From positions 123,700 to 187,699 of the forward strand of contig CATXCY010000001.1 of the NCBI GenBank assembly GCA_958366945.1: a stretch of 64,000 bases of DNA. Direction: 5' to 3'. Positions within the stretch are counted from its first letter, which is position 1. Every line of letters begins with the position of its first letter. The notes under the pieces were generated by a model, which was given only the letters and a program-made list of their open reading frames with translations, was not told the origin of the DNA and ran no database searches. Positions 35,762 through 44,512 of this stretch are shown here, one piece after another. Made by a program: the position numbers and the translations under genes. The stretch is from Bruticola sp004554425. Its GTDB lineage: Bacteria; Vulcanimicrobiota; Xenobia; Xenobiales; Xenobiaceae.

Positions 35762-37057
35762 CTAAAAGTTGATGTAAAGCTGAGCGCTTTGCAAAGCTGC
35801 CAAGTGATTTTCCAAGCCAAAATAGTTTTCACAAGCGCGGGAAATTTGCTTAAGCTTATAGCGGCGCTTGGGAGCAACAAATACATAAAAGCGCCATAAA
35901 TTGCGATGCTTATCACGCAAGACATTTACTTCCGGCAATTGCAAAGAAGCTAATGAGCACGGTTCTTCTGGCCCTATTTTAACCAGAACTTCAGCTTCTT
36001 TTAATTGCATATTGGCTGAAGGGCAGTAAATAATTAGCTCTCCGGGATCTAGACCAAGATCGCTAATCAACCTCTCTTCGGCTTCTTTGCGATATTCAGC
36101 TTTATTGTGGAAACGCTCTACCAGCTGGGCTTCCTTTTCATAGCCAATGCGTCTAGTTAAAACGTAAGCACGCTTGTAAATTTTGCGCGAGCTAAAAGCT
36201 TTATAAATGCTAGCTATCAAAGGATCATCGCCAAAGTGCCACTCAATATAGGCTAAAAGACGCTCGTCGCCCAAAGGCAAAATATCTTTAAGTTTCAGCC
36301 CAAGTTCTAAAGCACGTTCTACAATTCTGGAGATCATAGCTCCGGAAGCGGTTTTGGTATGGTGGAAGAAAACGCGTTCAGTTAAAAAGTAACGTAAGCG
36401 CAATAAGTTAATAACTTCAGAAACTAAATCTTCTCTAACTACGCCATTTTTTTGGCAATCTAAATACAAGTGGCTGCCGTCAGTGCGCAAGCTGCGCATA
36501 ATGCGCTTATCATATTTCTGAGAAAGACCACAAAAAAAAGCGTCGCGAGCTAAATAATCCAAAAGATCGGCACAAAACATACCGCCAATAAGCTCACTTT
36601 GCCAAGCTTTTTCAGCCTGCCCGTGAAGAATAGCTTTTACAAGTTCGGCTATAGCCAATTTATGAAGTATTTTGCCTAGCTCAGTGCGCTTATTAAAAAA
36701 AAGCTCAAAACGCTCTGGTGAATCGTGGCGGCTAAAAATGCGCCGTTCATCTTCTACGGTATGACCAAAGGGAATATGACCTACATCATGCAAAAGAGCA
36801 GCCGCACTCACAGCTAACCTTTCGAAATTGCTTATCTTGGTACCAAATTCTTCCAAAATTTTTAGAAGAGTAAGAGCCAAGTGGCAAGTCCCCAGGCTAT
36901 GCTCAAAACGAGTGTGAACTGCTCCAGGATAAACTAAAGAAGCCGTACCTAATTGCTTTATGCCTCGAAGCCTTTGCATTTGAACTGTATCTATAAGTTC
37001 AATTAACTCATCAGGCAAAAAAATATCTTCGTGTACAGGATCTCTGAATATTTTCAA
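35762..37057 (-). CDS. HD-domain phosphohydrolase, dGTPase-like
   Basis: The 431-residue protein has the metal-binding HD core: HTRFEHSLGT, then LLHDVGHIPFGH, with the later conserved Asp in MFCADLLDYL. It matches the COG1078/SAMHD1-like group of HD hydrolases, some of which cleave dNTPs or other nucleotides. The N-terminal KIFRDPVHEDI is the family start. It begins three bases after the acidic YbjN-like gene. The substrate is not evident. Confidence 0.88.
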   Translation of the reverse strand: MKIFRDPVHEDIFLPDELIELIDTVQMQRLRGIKQLGTASLVYPGAVHTRFEHSLGTCHLALTLLKILEEFGTKISNFERLAVSAAALLHDVGHIPFGHTVEDERRIFSRHDSPERFELFFNKRTELGKILHKLAIAELVKAILHGQAEKAWQSELIGGMFCADLLDYLARDAFFCGLSQKYDKRIMRSLRTDGSHLYLDCQKNGVVREDLVSEVINLLRLRYFLTERVFFHHTKTASGAMISRIVERALELGLKLKDILPLGDERLLAYIEWHFGDDPLIASIYKAFSSRKIYKRAYVLTRRIGYEKEAQLVERFHNKAEYRKEAEERLISDLGLDPGELIIYCPSANMQLKEAEVLVKIGPEEPCSLASLQLPEVNVLRDKHRNLWRFYVFVAPKRRYKLKQISRACENYFGLENHLAALQSAQLYINF

Positions 37058-37060
37058 AGT

Positions 37061-37540
37061 TTATTCTTCGTCTTCTCCGTCATCTTCTTCGCTAAGCTCA
37101 CCAGAGTAGATAGACACTTCACGGATCATACAATCTAACTGAGCCGCGCTAAGCTGACTAACTGGACATGCTGCTTGTAAGATAACATATTCGCAATCGT
37201 CGCCCTTACTAATCATTAAGCGACTATAAATGAGGTTCTGGTCGCAGAAGCGCAATAATTCAGCCGGATCCAAATCTTCGCTGTATTCACCAATTTCAGC
37301 TTCTACTACTACAGCTTCGGCTTCATGGTACATGGCATCGTCGACATCGACCATGAAAACATCTACTTCAGGCTGATCATCCTGATAAACGCGGAAAACA
37401 TTTTCTTCCGGAATCCATTCGGCTTCCATGTGCTCATCATGATATTTGGCGTAAACAATGAGCTCATCCATTAAATTGTTAAGATATTCCGGGGCCTCTA
37501 AAGACTCTTCTTCAGGATTTACAGCTTCAGGATCGGTCAT
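37061..37540 (-). CDS. Acidic protein with YbjN/chaperone-like fold
   Basis: A 159-residue, very acidic cytoplasmic protein. The central block (EYLNNLMDELIVYAKYHDEH through LLRFCDQNLIYSRLMISKGD) has the strand-turn pattern of YbjN/type III secretion chaperone-like proteins, a tentative match. It is translationally close to the HD hydrolase (3 bases), so they are likely partners. The Asp/Glu-rich ends could mimic nucleic acid or bind cations. Confidence 0.65.
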   Translation of the reverse strand: MTDPEAVNPEEESLEAPEYLNNLMDELIVYAKYHDEHMEAEWIPEENVFRVYQDDQPEVDVFMVDVDDAMYHEAEAVVVEAEIGEYSEDLDPAELLRFCDQNLIYSRLMISKGDDCEYVILQAACPVSQLSAAQLDCMIREVSIYSGELSEEDDGEDEE

Positions 37541-37654
37541 AAGAAAAAACTCCTAAATACAGGCGGAAGTTTGCCGGAAAAGGCTCCGCCTTTGACAAAA
37601 TTGTGCCGTTCCTAGTTCTATTAGGGTTACTCTTTCACCTTTTATAGCGCCCCA

Positions 37655-37702
37655 ATAGAAAAAGGCTGCTGCCGAGAAAGAAGATAACTCGGCAACAGCC
37701 TT
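37655..37702 (-). terminator. Terminator after nuclease 1
   Basis: On the minus strand AAGGCTGTTGCCGA / TCGGCAGCAGCCTT (one mismatch) is followed by TTTCTATT, downstream of the nuclease ending at 37759. Confidence 0.88.
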
Positions 37703-37758
37703 CAATAAGCTATAAAGTTTCGATCTTCCGCAGCAGCAACAGACTGAAACCTTGTTGC

Positions 37759-38838
37759 TTACTTGTCGAGACCCTGAGGGGCAAAGTCATTTTCAGCAGT
37801 CAAACGCACTGGCTCTTTGGTAATATCGCCGATATTGCCAAAGTGCAAATCAGTCATTTGTTCAAGCTGCTTCTGAGGAACCTGATAAACGCTGAATTTA
37901 TCGGGATCGAAGCCAGAAATACCTAAAGTATGATCGCTCTCAATGATGTCTTTCTGAGAAAGTACAAAGGAAGCGCTCTTTAAGTTGCCAGTTTTCTCGT
38001 CAGCCCAAACTACAGTTTTGAAGAACTGCATAGGAATCTGAACGGGCTTCTTCATGGCTCCGTTGTTGGTGAACTTAGGATCGTCATCAGAGAAGATGGG
38101 GCCGGTGATTACGGTCATCTTCTGATTACCGCTGGTAGCACTGTCGAGAACATGATTTTCCAAGTTTAACCATTCTTTTTGGTTTAAACCGGCATGCTGT
38201 AAGGTAGCGTTGCAATAGCTAAAAGTATCATTATTAGCTTGTTTGGCCTCTTTACCCCAGCAAGGATCTAAGCGGCGCACCATGTGGCCCTTATCGATAT
38301 CATTGTTCCTGTAAGCTTCGTTGCCCAACTGGCATTCGCGGGGAATACGACCATCGAGTTCCCATTTGCCGCTGCGGGGCAAGTCTTGGTGAGTAGCACC
38401 ATCGATATTGGAAATGGTGTAGAAGCACTGTTTGCGCTCACCATTCATAACGATGGAGAAGTGAGTATAAGGTAAAACATACTCGCCAGGCTTGTCGGTA
38501 CGCATAGCCACTTTGTCTTTAATGGAACTGCCCAACTCGGGAAGAGGAAGCTCTTTACCTAAGAAAGAGCTGTCATAACCGGCACGATTGCGATACATGT
38601 TGACGCCGTCGCCTTGGACAGTGATGGGGCCCTCAGCCTTTTGGGCTTGAGCACTGGCGTGGCTCTTGAAAAGTCTGCCGGCGCTGGCAAAGGCTTGCTC
38701 GTTAGCGAAGTCTCTGTTGTCGTCATGGACGAACACATCCTTGCTGCTTCCCTGGAAGCCTTCGGGACGGCTGACAGAATTTTCAATCATCTGAGGATTG
38801 TTAAATAACGAGCTGCTAGAGATACTGTTAATTCCCAT
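37759..38838 (-). CDS. DNA/RNA non-specific endonuclease paralogue 1
   Basis: This 359-residue protein is a Serratia-type (NUC1) endonuclease that cuts DNA and RNA. Its DKGHMVRR motif contains the general-base His; the Asn of FSYCNATLQH and the Glu of LNQKEWLNLE match the metal-binding positions of Serratia nuclease (DRGH, LSNITPQ, LNQGAWARLE). The first about 60 residues (MGINSISSSS...RPEGFQGSSKDVFVHDD) are shared with its five paralogues and are not a signal peptide. ATG 38838 is chosen since a GGAG lies nine bases upstream; an ATG 15 bases earlier has no such signal. It is the most divergent copy at the N-terminal linker and has the longest leader. Confidence 0.93.
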   Translation of the reverse strand: MGINSISSSSLFNNPQMIENSVSRPEGFQGSSKDVFVHDDNRDFANEQAFASAGRLFKSHASAQAQKAEGPITVQGDGVNMYRNRAGYDSSFLGKELPLPELGSSIKDKVAMRTDKPGEYVLPYTHFSIVMNGERKQCFYTISNIDGATHQDLPRSGKWELDGRIPRECQLGNEAYRNNDIDKGHMVRRLDPCWGKEAKQANNDTFSYCNATLQHAGLNQKEWLNLENHVLDSATSGNQKMTVITGPIFSDDDPKFTNNGAMKKPVQIPMQFFKTVVWADEKTGNLKSASFVLSQKDIIESDHTLGISGFDPDKFSVYQVPQKQLEQMTDLHFGNIGDITKEPVRLTAENDFAPQGLDK

Positions 38839-39152
38839 TTTTATCTGCTCCATTACCGAAGCCTGCTTCGCCTTAAAGCAGGCTAAATTCCTGATTTTAA
38901 ATGCCTTACACAGACAAAATATCTTCAGGCGTGACATGCTCCTTAAGCTTAACAAAATTTGCTAAACTTAAGGCTTCTGAGATGTTGATGAACCGCACCT
39001 CCAAAAAATTTGAAAGTACAAGCTCTATCTTAGTAGGTGATGTCCCACCTACATGCTGCTCAGCTTCAAAGTTCCCTTGTATGCAATGATACAAAGAAAA
39101 ATATTGGAGCTAAGTAACGTTTTATATAATCTTTTCCTCCCCTTTCTCCTAA

Positions 39153-39182
39153 ATATTAGCAGTCAATTAGGCAAAAATGTTC
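39153..39182 (-). promoter_or_regulatory. Candidate promoter element of nuclease 1
   Basis: On the minus strand GGAACATTTTTGCCTAA followed by a TAATAT-like -10 resembles the elements of nucleases 3-5 in GCCTAA and the preceding T-run. Confidence 0.4.
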
Positions 39183-39210
39183 CTTTTTTATGAACTTTTA
39201 GTTAACGTAT

Positions 39211-39252
39211 CAAAAAATGAGCCGTCTGCTGCAAAATATTTTTACAGCGCGG
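39211..39252 (-). terminator. Terminator after nuclease 2
   Basis: On the minus strand GCCG-GCTG / CAGC-CGGC arms (interrupted stem) are followed by TCATTTTTTGA. Pairing is less tidy than at the neighbours. Confidence 0.6.
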
Positions 39253-39292
39253 CCCATCTATATTTACCTAATATGTAGCTAAGTTAAATACT

Positions 39293-40399
39293 TTAGCTGA
39301 GTTTAGGAGCGTAATTGTTGTCAGCGCTTAAGCACATAGCTGTTTCGGTAATATCGCCGATATTGCCAAAGTGCAAATCAGTAAGACGCTCGACTTCTTT
39401 CTGCGGCACTTGATAAATTTTAAATTCACCGGGATCGAAGCCTTTGCCCTTATTCTTCTTAGCTTTAAAGAGAGAGCTATCATTATTGATAATATCTTTT
39501 TGAGAGAGAATAAAGGAAGCGCTCTTTAAGGTGCCTTTTTCATTCCAAACTACAGTTTTGAAAAACTGTAAAGGAATTTGGGTAGCTTCTTTCATGGCGC
39601 CTTTATTGTCGAACTTCGGATCGTCATCGGCAAAAATAGGGCCAGTAATTACAGTCATTTTTTGACCGGAACCGCGAGCTGAATTTAAAACGTGATCTTC
39701 TAAACGCAACCACTCTTTTTTATTGAGACCAGCGTGTTGTAAAGCGGAGTTGCAATAGCTGAAAGTATCCTCACCAGCTAACTTGGCATTTTGGCCCCAA
39801 CAAGGATCTAAGCGACGCACCATGTGACCGCGATCAATGCTATTTCCGCCGTAAGCTTCGTCACCAAGCTGATATTTGCGAGGAATGCGGCCATCTAAAG
39901 TCCAGGTACCTTCACGTTTTACGCTGCGAGAAGCTCTACCATCAATATTACAAATAGCGTAGAAGCATTGCTTGCGCTCTTTATTCATTACTACTGAATA
40001 GTTGGTGTAAGTAAGCTCACACTCACCAGGCTTATCGGTGCGCATAGCCACTTTATTCTGAATGGAAGAACCTAAGCCGGGCAAAGGAAGTTCTACGCCC
40101 AAGAAAGATTTGTCGTAGCCGTTGCGCCCCTCAAACATGCTGACAGGCTCGCCTTGCACGGAGATCAAAGAAGAAGCGGAATTAGTTTGTTGAGCTTCGC
40201 GACCACAACTTTGGAAAAGACGACCAGCCTTGGCGAATTCTTGCTCTTTAGTAAATTGAGCGCTCTCGTCACGAACAAAAACATCTTTGCCCGTACCCTG
40301 AAAGCCTTCAGGACGGCTGACACTATTCTCAGAGACCTGAGTGTTAATATATAAAGAATTGCTGGAAATGCTGCCTATTCCCACTGAAAATAGCTCCAT
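39293..40399 (-). CDS. DNA/RNA non-specific endonuclease paralogue 2
   Basis: This 368-residue paralogue carries the catalytic DRGHMVRR, Asn in FSYCNSALQH and Glu in LNKKEWLRLE. The conserved N-terminal segment (GIGSISSNSLYINTQ...RPEGFQGTGKDVFVRDE) precedes a variable Ser/Ala/Gln-rich linker (REAQQTNSASSLISVQGE) and then the nuclease domain. ATG 40399 has GGGGGAG five bases upstream. A GTG 15 bases later, aligned with the starts of paralogues 1 and 4, has GGAG nine bases upstream, so either could be used. Its promoter region differs from those of copies 3-5. Confidence 0.92.
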   Translation of the reverse strand: MELFSVGIGSISSNSLYINTQVSENSVSRPEGFQGTGKDVFVRDESAQFTKEQEFAKAGRLFQSCGREAQQTNSASSLISVQGEPVSMFEGRNGYDKSFLGVELPLPGLGSSIQNKVAMRTDKPGECELTYTNYSVVMNKERKQCFYAICNIDGRASRSVKREGTWTLDGRIPRKYQLGDEAYGGNSIDRGHMVRRLDPCWGQNAKLAGEDTFSYCNSALQHAGLNKKEWLRLEDHVLNSARGSGQKMTVITGPIFADDDPKFDNKGAMKEATQIPLQFFKTVVWNEKGTLKSASFILSQKDIINNDSSLFKAKKNKGKGFDPGEFKIYQVPQKEVERLTDLHFGNIGDITETAMCLSADNNYAPKLS

Positions 40400-40437
40400 T
40401 GTTCTCCCCCCACTGTAATATATGCAAAGTTCTCTAT

Positions 40438-40478
40438 TTCAAAAAAAGCTGCTCGACTTATTAAAATCGAGCAGCTTT
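40438..40478 (-). terminator. Terminator after nuclease 3
   Basis: On the minus strand AAAGCTGCTCGA / TCGAGCAGCTTT form a perfect 12-bp stem followed by a T7 tract, 21 bases after the stop of nuclease 3. Confidence 0.92.
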
Positions 40479-40499
40479 CTACTCAGCTAAAACAAAATG

Positions 40500-41609
40500 C
40501 TAGCTTAACTTAGGAGCGTAATCGTTCTCGGCAGTTAAGCGCATAGGCTTCTCGGTGATGTCACCGATATTGCCAAAGTGCAAATCGGTCATTTGCTCGA
40601 GTTGCTTCTGAGGCACCTGGTAAACGCTGAAGCGGCCGGGATCTACACCCTTGCTCTTAAAGAGAGAGTGATCTTTATTGATAATGTCTTCCTGAGAGAG
40701 CACGAAAGAGGCGCTCTTAAGCTTGCCACCATCGTTCCAGACCACGGTCTTGAAGAACTTCATGGGGATCTGGGTAGCTTCTTTCATTCTGCCCTTGTTG
40801 TCAAACTTAGGATCGTTTTCAGAGAAGATCGGGCCAGTGATAACGGTAAGTTTCTGCTTTTCTTTGCCAGTAGTGGCGCTGTCCAAAACGTGGTTTTCTA
40901 AGCAGAGCCATTCTTTTTGGTTCAAAGCACCATGCTGCAAGGTGGCATTGCAATAGCTGAAAGTATCACGGCTGGCGCGCAGAGGATCGTCGCCCCAGCA
41001 AGGATCTAAGCGGCGCACCATGTGGCCCTTATCGATATTGTTGCCGCCATAAGCTTCGTTGCCCAACTGGTATTCACGAGGAATACGACCGTCGATAGTC
41101 CAGTTGCCATCGCGCTTTACTTCCTGGTGGCTGTTACCGTCGATATTGCAAATAGCATAGAAGCACTGTTTGCGCTCTTTGTTCATTACTACGGAGTAGT
41201 TGGTGTAAGTGAGCTCGCTCTTGCCAGGCTCATCGGTACGCATAGCGACCTTGTCTTTAATAGAATCGCCCAAACCAGGTAAAGGAAGATCTACGCCCAA
41301 GAAAGACTTGTCGTAGCCGTTGCGACCTTCAAACATGTTGACGCTCTCGATATCGACACCGGAAGCGGCAGACATAATATTGGTTTGCTGAGTCTCCTCA
41401 GGATTGGCTTGAGGCTGAGCCTCGCGCTGGCAGCTTTGGAAAAGGCGACCGGCCTTAGCAAAATCCTGCTCTTTGACAAACTGAGCGTTATCATCGTGTA
41501 CAAATACGTCTTTGCCAGTACCCTGGAAACCTTCAGGACGACGAATAGAGCTCTCAGAGATTTGAGTGTTAGTATATAAAGAACTACCAGAAATACTTCC
41601 GATACCCAT
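40500..41609 (-). CDS. DNA/RNA non-specific endonuclease paralogue 3
   Basis: A 369-residue paralogue with intact DKGHMVRR, CNATLQ and LNQKEWLCLE residues. After the common N terminus (MGIGSISGSSLYTNTQISES) it has a longer Gln/Pro/Glu-rich linker (REAQPQANPEETQQTN) that differs from all other copies. ATG 41609 is taken because AGGGG lies nine bases upstream and the residue matches the other starts; the frame from TTG 41618 adds only three residues. The shared upstream box is at 41660. Confidence 0.93.
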   Translation of the reverse strand: MGIGSISGSSLYTNTQISESSIRRPEGFQGTGKDVFVHDDNAQFVKEQDFAKAGRLFQSCQREAQPQANPEETQQTNIMSAASGVDIESVNMFEGRNGYDKSFLGVDLPLPGLGDSIKDKVAMRTDEPGKSELTYTNYSVVMNKERKQCFYAICNIDGNSHQEVKRDGNWTIDGRIPREYQLGNEAYGGNNIDKGHMVRRLDPCWGDDPLRASRDTFSYCNATLQHGALNQKEWLCLENHVLDSATTGKEKQKLTVITGPIFSENDPKFDNKGRMKEATQIPMKFFKTVVWNDGGKLKSASFVLSQEDIINKDHSLFKSKGVDPGRFSVYQVPQKQLEQMTDLHFGNIGDITEKPMRLTAENDYAPKLS

Positions 41610-41659
41610 TGTGAACAACCCCTAGTTTTCTCCCCACCCCAGACCTTGTTTACCAATAA

Positions 41660-41703
41660 ATACTACAGAATTTAAAATACTATTTGTGCACAAAATTGTA
41701 ACA
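41660..41703 (-). promoter_or_regulatory. Shared upstream element of nuclease 3
   Basis: On the minus strand GTTACAATTTTGTGCACAAA leads into AAATTCTGTAGTAT (41673-41660). The second part is identical in nucleases 3, 4 and 5. It lies 51 bases before the start codon. Confidence 0.65.
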
Positions 41704-41767
41704 AGCTTGTCAAATTTTCATTTAAAGTCGCATTTTTTAGTTTGTAGCTTATGATTAAGCTCCAGAA

Positions 41768-41813
41768 CAAAAAAAAGCGCCTTGCTCTTTATTTTTTCAA
41801 GAGCAAAACGCTT
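41768..41813 (-). terminator. Terminator after nuclease 4
   Basis: On the minus strand AAGCGTTTTGCTCTT / AAGAGCAAGGCGCTT pair over 15 bp (two G-T pairs) and are followed by a T-run. Confidence 0.92.
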
Positions 41814-41834
41814 CTCATCTAAATGCTCAGTTCC

Positions 41835-42917
41835 TTACTTATCTAAACCTACGGGAGCATAGTTATTTTCTGCAGTCAAACGCACGGCTTTTTTGCAAGT
41901 ATCGCCAATGTTGCCGAAATGCAAATCGGTAAGGCGCTCAACTTCTTTTTGAGGCACTTGATAGACATCGAAACGGCCAGGCTCAAAACCGCCTTTAAGC
42001 TTAATGGTGTCATCTTCTTTGATAATATCTTCCTGGGAAAGAATGAAAGAAGCGCTCTTTAAATTGCCAGTTTTTTCGTCGGCCCAAACGACTGTTTTGA
42101 AGAATTTCATAGGAATCTGGGCAGGCTCTTTCATCTTGCCATTATTGTCGAACCAAGGGTCGTTCTCGGAGAAAATAGGGCCAGTAATTACACTCATCTT
42201 TTGACCGCTGGCAGAATTGAGCACATGGTCTTCTAAAGCGAGCCATTCATCTTGGTTTAAACCGGCATGTTGCAAAGAAGCGTTGCAATAGCTGAAAGTG
42301 TCACGGCTAGCTAATTCGGCATTGCTACCCCAGCAAGGATCTAAGCGACGTACCATGTGGCCCTTGTCGATATTGTTGCGTTTGTAAGCTTCATCGCCCA
42401 ATTGGTATTCACGAGGAATGCGGCCATCTAAAGTCCAGTTGCCGGAACGCTTAACAGCGTGCTGGCTATTACCGTCGATATTGCAAATAGCGTAGAAGCA
42501 CTGCTTGCGCTCTTTATTCATTACTACGGAGTAGTTGGTGTAAGTAAGCTCGCTCTCGCCGGGCTTGTCAGTACGCATAGCCACTTTATCTTGAATGGAA
42601 GAGCCAAGTTGAGGCAAAGGAAGCTCGGTACCTAAGAAGTTTTTGTCGTAGCCATTGCGACCATTAAACATACTGACTTTGTCGCCTTGAATTGTAACTA
42701 CACCAGAAGCGGAATCAGCTTGCTGAGATTCGCGATTCCCACTTTGGAAGAGACGACCAGCTTTAGCAAAGTCCTGCTCTTTAACAAACTGAGCATTATC
42801 ATCATGAACAAAGACATCTTTGCCAGTACCCTGGAATCCTTCAGGACGGCTGATAGAGCTTTCAGGAACCTGATTATTTATATACAAAGAGCTGCCAGAA
42901 ATACTTCCGATACCCAC
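41835..42917 (-). CDS. DNA/RNA non-specific endonuclease paralogue 4
   Basis: A 360-residue paralogue with DKGHMVRR, CNASLQ and LNQDEWLALE. The start is GTG 42917: GGAG is nine bases upstream, the same spacing as nuclease 1, and the 35-codon longer frame runs through the promoter region. The N-terminal block is MGIGSISGSSLYINNQVPES and the linker RESQQADSASGVVTIQGD. The last residues (NNYAPVGLDK) resemble nuclease 1 (NDFAPQGLDK) rather than the -APKL ending of copies 2, 3, 5 and 6. Confidence 0.92.
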   Translation of the reverse strand: MGIGSISGSSLYINNQVPESSISRPEGFQGTGKDVFVHDDNAQFVKEQDFAKAGRLFQSGNRESQQADSASGVVTIQGDKVSMFNGRNGYDKNFLGTELPLPQLGSSIQDKVAMRTDKPGESELTYTNYSVVMNKERKQCFYAICNIDGNSQHAVKRSGNWTLDGRIPREYQLGDEAYKRNNIDKGHMVRRLDPCWGSNAELASRDTFSYCNASLQHAGLNQDEWLALEDHVLNSASGQKMSVITGPIFSENDPWFDNNGKMKEPAQIPMKFFKTVVWADEKTGNLKSASFILSQEDIIKEDDTIKLKGGFEPGRFDVYQVPQKEVERLTDLHFGNIGDTCKKAVRLTAENNYAPVGLDK

Positions 42918-42967
42918 AGTAAACGACTCCGATTTTTTCCCCGCCCCAAAACTTTCTAACTCAGTAG

Positions 42968-43010
42968 ATACTACAGAATTTAAACGACTGGTTAGGCACA
43001 AAAATGTAAC
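42968..43010 (-). promoter_or_regulatory. Shared upstream element of nuclease 4
   Basis: On the minus strand GTTACATTTTTGTGCCTAA then CAGTCGTTTAAATTCTGTAG and TAT. It lies 51 bases before the GTG, the same distance as in nuclease 3. Confidence 0.65.
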
Positions 43011-43019
43011 AAAATTGAC

Positions 43020-43068
43020 CAAAAGAAAAATAAAAGCGCTCTGGCTTCAATATGAAACCAAAGCGCTT
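43020..43068 (-). terminator. Terminator after nuclease 5
   Basis: On the minus strand AAGCGCTTTGGTTT / AAGCCAGAGCGCTT pair over 14 bp with two G-T pairs, followed by TTATTTTTCTTTT. Confidence 0.9.
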
Positions 43069-43114
43069 ATTTAAGCGTGCCGACTACAATGCGGCTTCCG
43101 CTTAGTGATATTTA

Positions 43115-44230
43115 CTAGGCTAACTTAGGAGCGTAGTCATTCTCAGCGGTCAAGCGCATAGGCTGCTCGGTGATGTCGCCAATATTGCCAAAGTGCAAAT
43201 CGGTGAGGCGCTCAACTTCTTTCTGAGGCACCTGGTAAACTTCGAAGCGATCGGGATCGAAACCGCCCTTAGCACCTAAGGAACCGTCACCATTGATAAT
43301 GTCTTCCTGAGAAAGGATGAAGGAAGCGCTCTTGAGCTCTTTGCCTTCGGTCCAAACCACAGTCTTGAAGAACTTCATAGGAATCTGGGCCGGTTCTTTC
43401 ATCTTGCCATGGTTGTTGAAGGAAGGATCGTCTTTGGAGAAGATAGGGCCGGTAATGACGGTCATCTTCTGGCCTTTAGCAGAATTGAGAACGTGGTCTT
43501 CGAGCTGGAGCCACTCTTTCTGGTTTAAACCAGCGTGCTGTAAGGAAGAGTTGCAATAGCTGAAAGTGTCATGGCTAGCCAAATCGGCGTTTTTGCCCCA
43601 GCAAGGATCTAAGCGGCGAACCATGTGGCCTCTGTCTATATTGTTGTCGGCATAGGCTTCGTTGCCGAGCTGGTATTCGCGAGGAATACGACCATCGAGG
43701 CTCCAGCTGCCGGAACGCTTAACATCGCGATGAGTAGTGCCATCAATGTTGCAAATGGCATAGAAGCACTGCTTGCGCTCTTTGTTCATTACTACGGAGT
43801 AGTTGGTGTAAGTAAGTTCGCACTCGCCGGGCTTGTCGGTGCGCATAGCCACTTTGTCTTTAATGGAATCGCCAAGGCCGGGCAAAGGAAGCTCTACACC
43901 CAAGAAGGCTTTGTCGTAACCATTGCGGCCTTCGAACATGCTTACGCCGTCGGGCTTAACTTCGCGGGGACCTTTAGGACCGTTAGGGCCTTGAGCGCCA
44001 TCATTCCTGCGGCGATTCTTTCTCTTGGCGATTTCGAAACTGTTGTCGTTTACGCTCTGGAAGAGGCGACCAGCTTTAGCAAACTGCTGCTCTTTGGTGA
44101 GCTGAGCGTCGTCGTCATGAACGAATACGTCTTTGCCAGTGCCCTGGAAACCTTCAGGACGTTTGATAGAGCTCTCAGAAACCTGAGTGTTAGTATATAA
44201 AGAATTACCAGAAATGCTTCCGATACCCAT
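43115..44230 (-). CDS. DNA/RNA non-specific endonuclease paralogue 5
   Basis: A 371-residue paralogue with DRGHMVRR, CNSSLQ and LNQKEWLQLE. Its linker is unique: a basic then Gly/Pro-rich insert (KRKNRRRNDGAQGPNGPKGPR) replaces the Gln/Ala-rich linkers of other copies. From the FKTVVW segment to the end it is almost the same as nuclease 6. ATG 44230 has AGGA upstream. Its leader is about 150 bases from the shared box, longer than in copies 3 and 4. Confidence 0.93.
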   Translation of the reverse strand: MGIGSISGNSLYTNTQVSESSIKRPEGFQGTGKDVFVHDDDAQLTKEQQFAKAGRLFQSVNDNSFEIAKRKNRRRNDGAQGPNGPKGPREVKPDGVSMFEGRNGYDKAFLGVELPLPGLGDSIKDKVAMRTDKPGECELTYTNYSVVMNKERKQCFYAICNIDGTTHRDVKRSGSWSLDGRIPREYQLGNEAYADNNIDRGHMVRRLDPCWGKNADLASHDTFSYCNSSLQHAGLNQKEWLQLEDHVLNSAKGQKMTVITGPIFSKDDPSFNNHGKMKEPAQIPMKFFKTVVWTEGKELKSASFILSQEDIINGDGSLGAKGGFDPDRFEVYQVPQKEVERLTDLHFGNIGDITEQPMRLTAENDYAPKLA

Positions 44231-44380
44231 GTTTTACAATTCCTATCCCTTTAATTAGGCTTTGCAGAAAACTCTGGTAGTCACAAAAACTGTCAAAGCT
44301 TTCAACGAATCGAGACAAGCCAGCTACTATCTAAAACGCAGACAACAGATACGCTTGCTCAAAAAACATTAACTGAACAG

Positions 44381-44424
44381 ATACTACAGAATTTAAAAGT
44401 CTAATTAGGCAAAAAAATGTTACA
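44381..44424 (-). promoter_or_regulatory. Shared upstream element of nuclease 5
   Basis: On the minus strand GTAACATTTTTTTGCCTAA leads to TTTTAAATTCTGTAGTAT. It is 151 bases before the start codon. Confidence 0.6.
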
Positions 44425-44449
44425 ACTTGGCCAAAAAACTTTTTAAAAA

Positions 44450-44497
44450 TAAAATGCGCTCCAAAGCCAAAGCTTTTGAAGCGCATTCAATTAGCTA
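44450..44497 (-). terminator. Terminator after nuclease 6
   Basis: On the minus strand AATGCGCTTCAAAA(G)C / GCTTTGGAGCGCATT pair with a bulge and are followed by TTATTTTTAAAAAG. Confidence 0.85.
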
Positions 44498-44512
44498 TTT
44501 TATATATAAGAT

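Larger units (their letters stand above)
38839..39292. other. 454-base intergenic region with long nuclease-1 leader
   Basis: No gene is supported. It holds the likely nuclease-1 promoter element (39153-39182), a perfect 7-bp hairpin GTAGGTG / CACCTAC (39033-39052), and the terminator of nuclease 2 (39211-39252). A 62-codon open frame (38906-39094, TTG start, no Shine-Dalgarno) could be a leader peptide but I see no coding evidence. Confidence 0.5.

Noticed and set aside
38906..39094. 62-codon minus-strand frame in the nuclease-1 leader
   Set aside because: TTG start without Shine-Dalgarno and no recognisable pattern; kept only as leader content.
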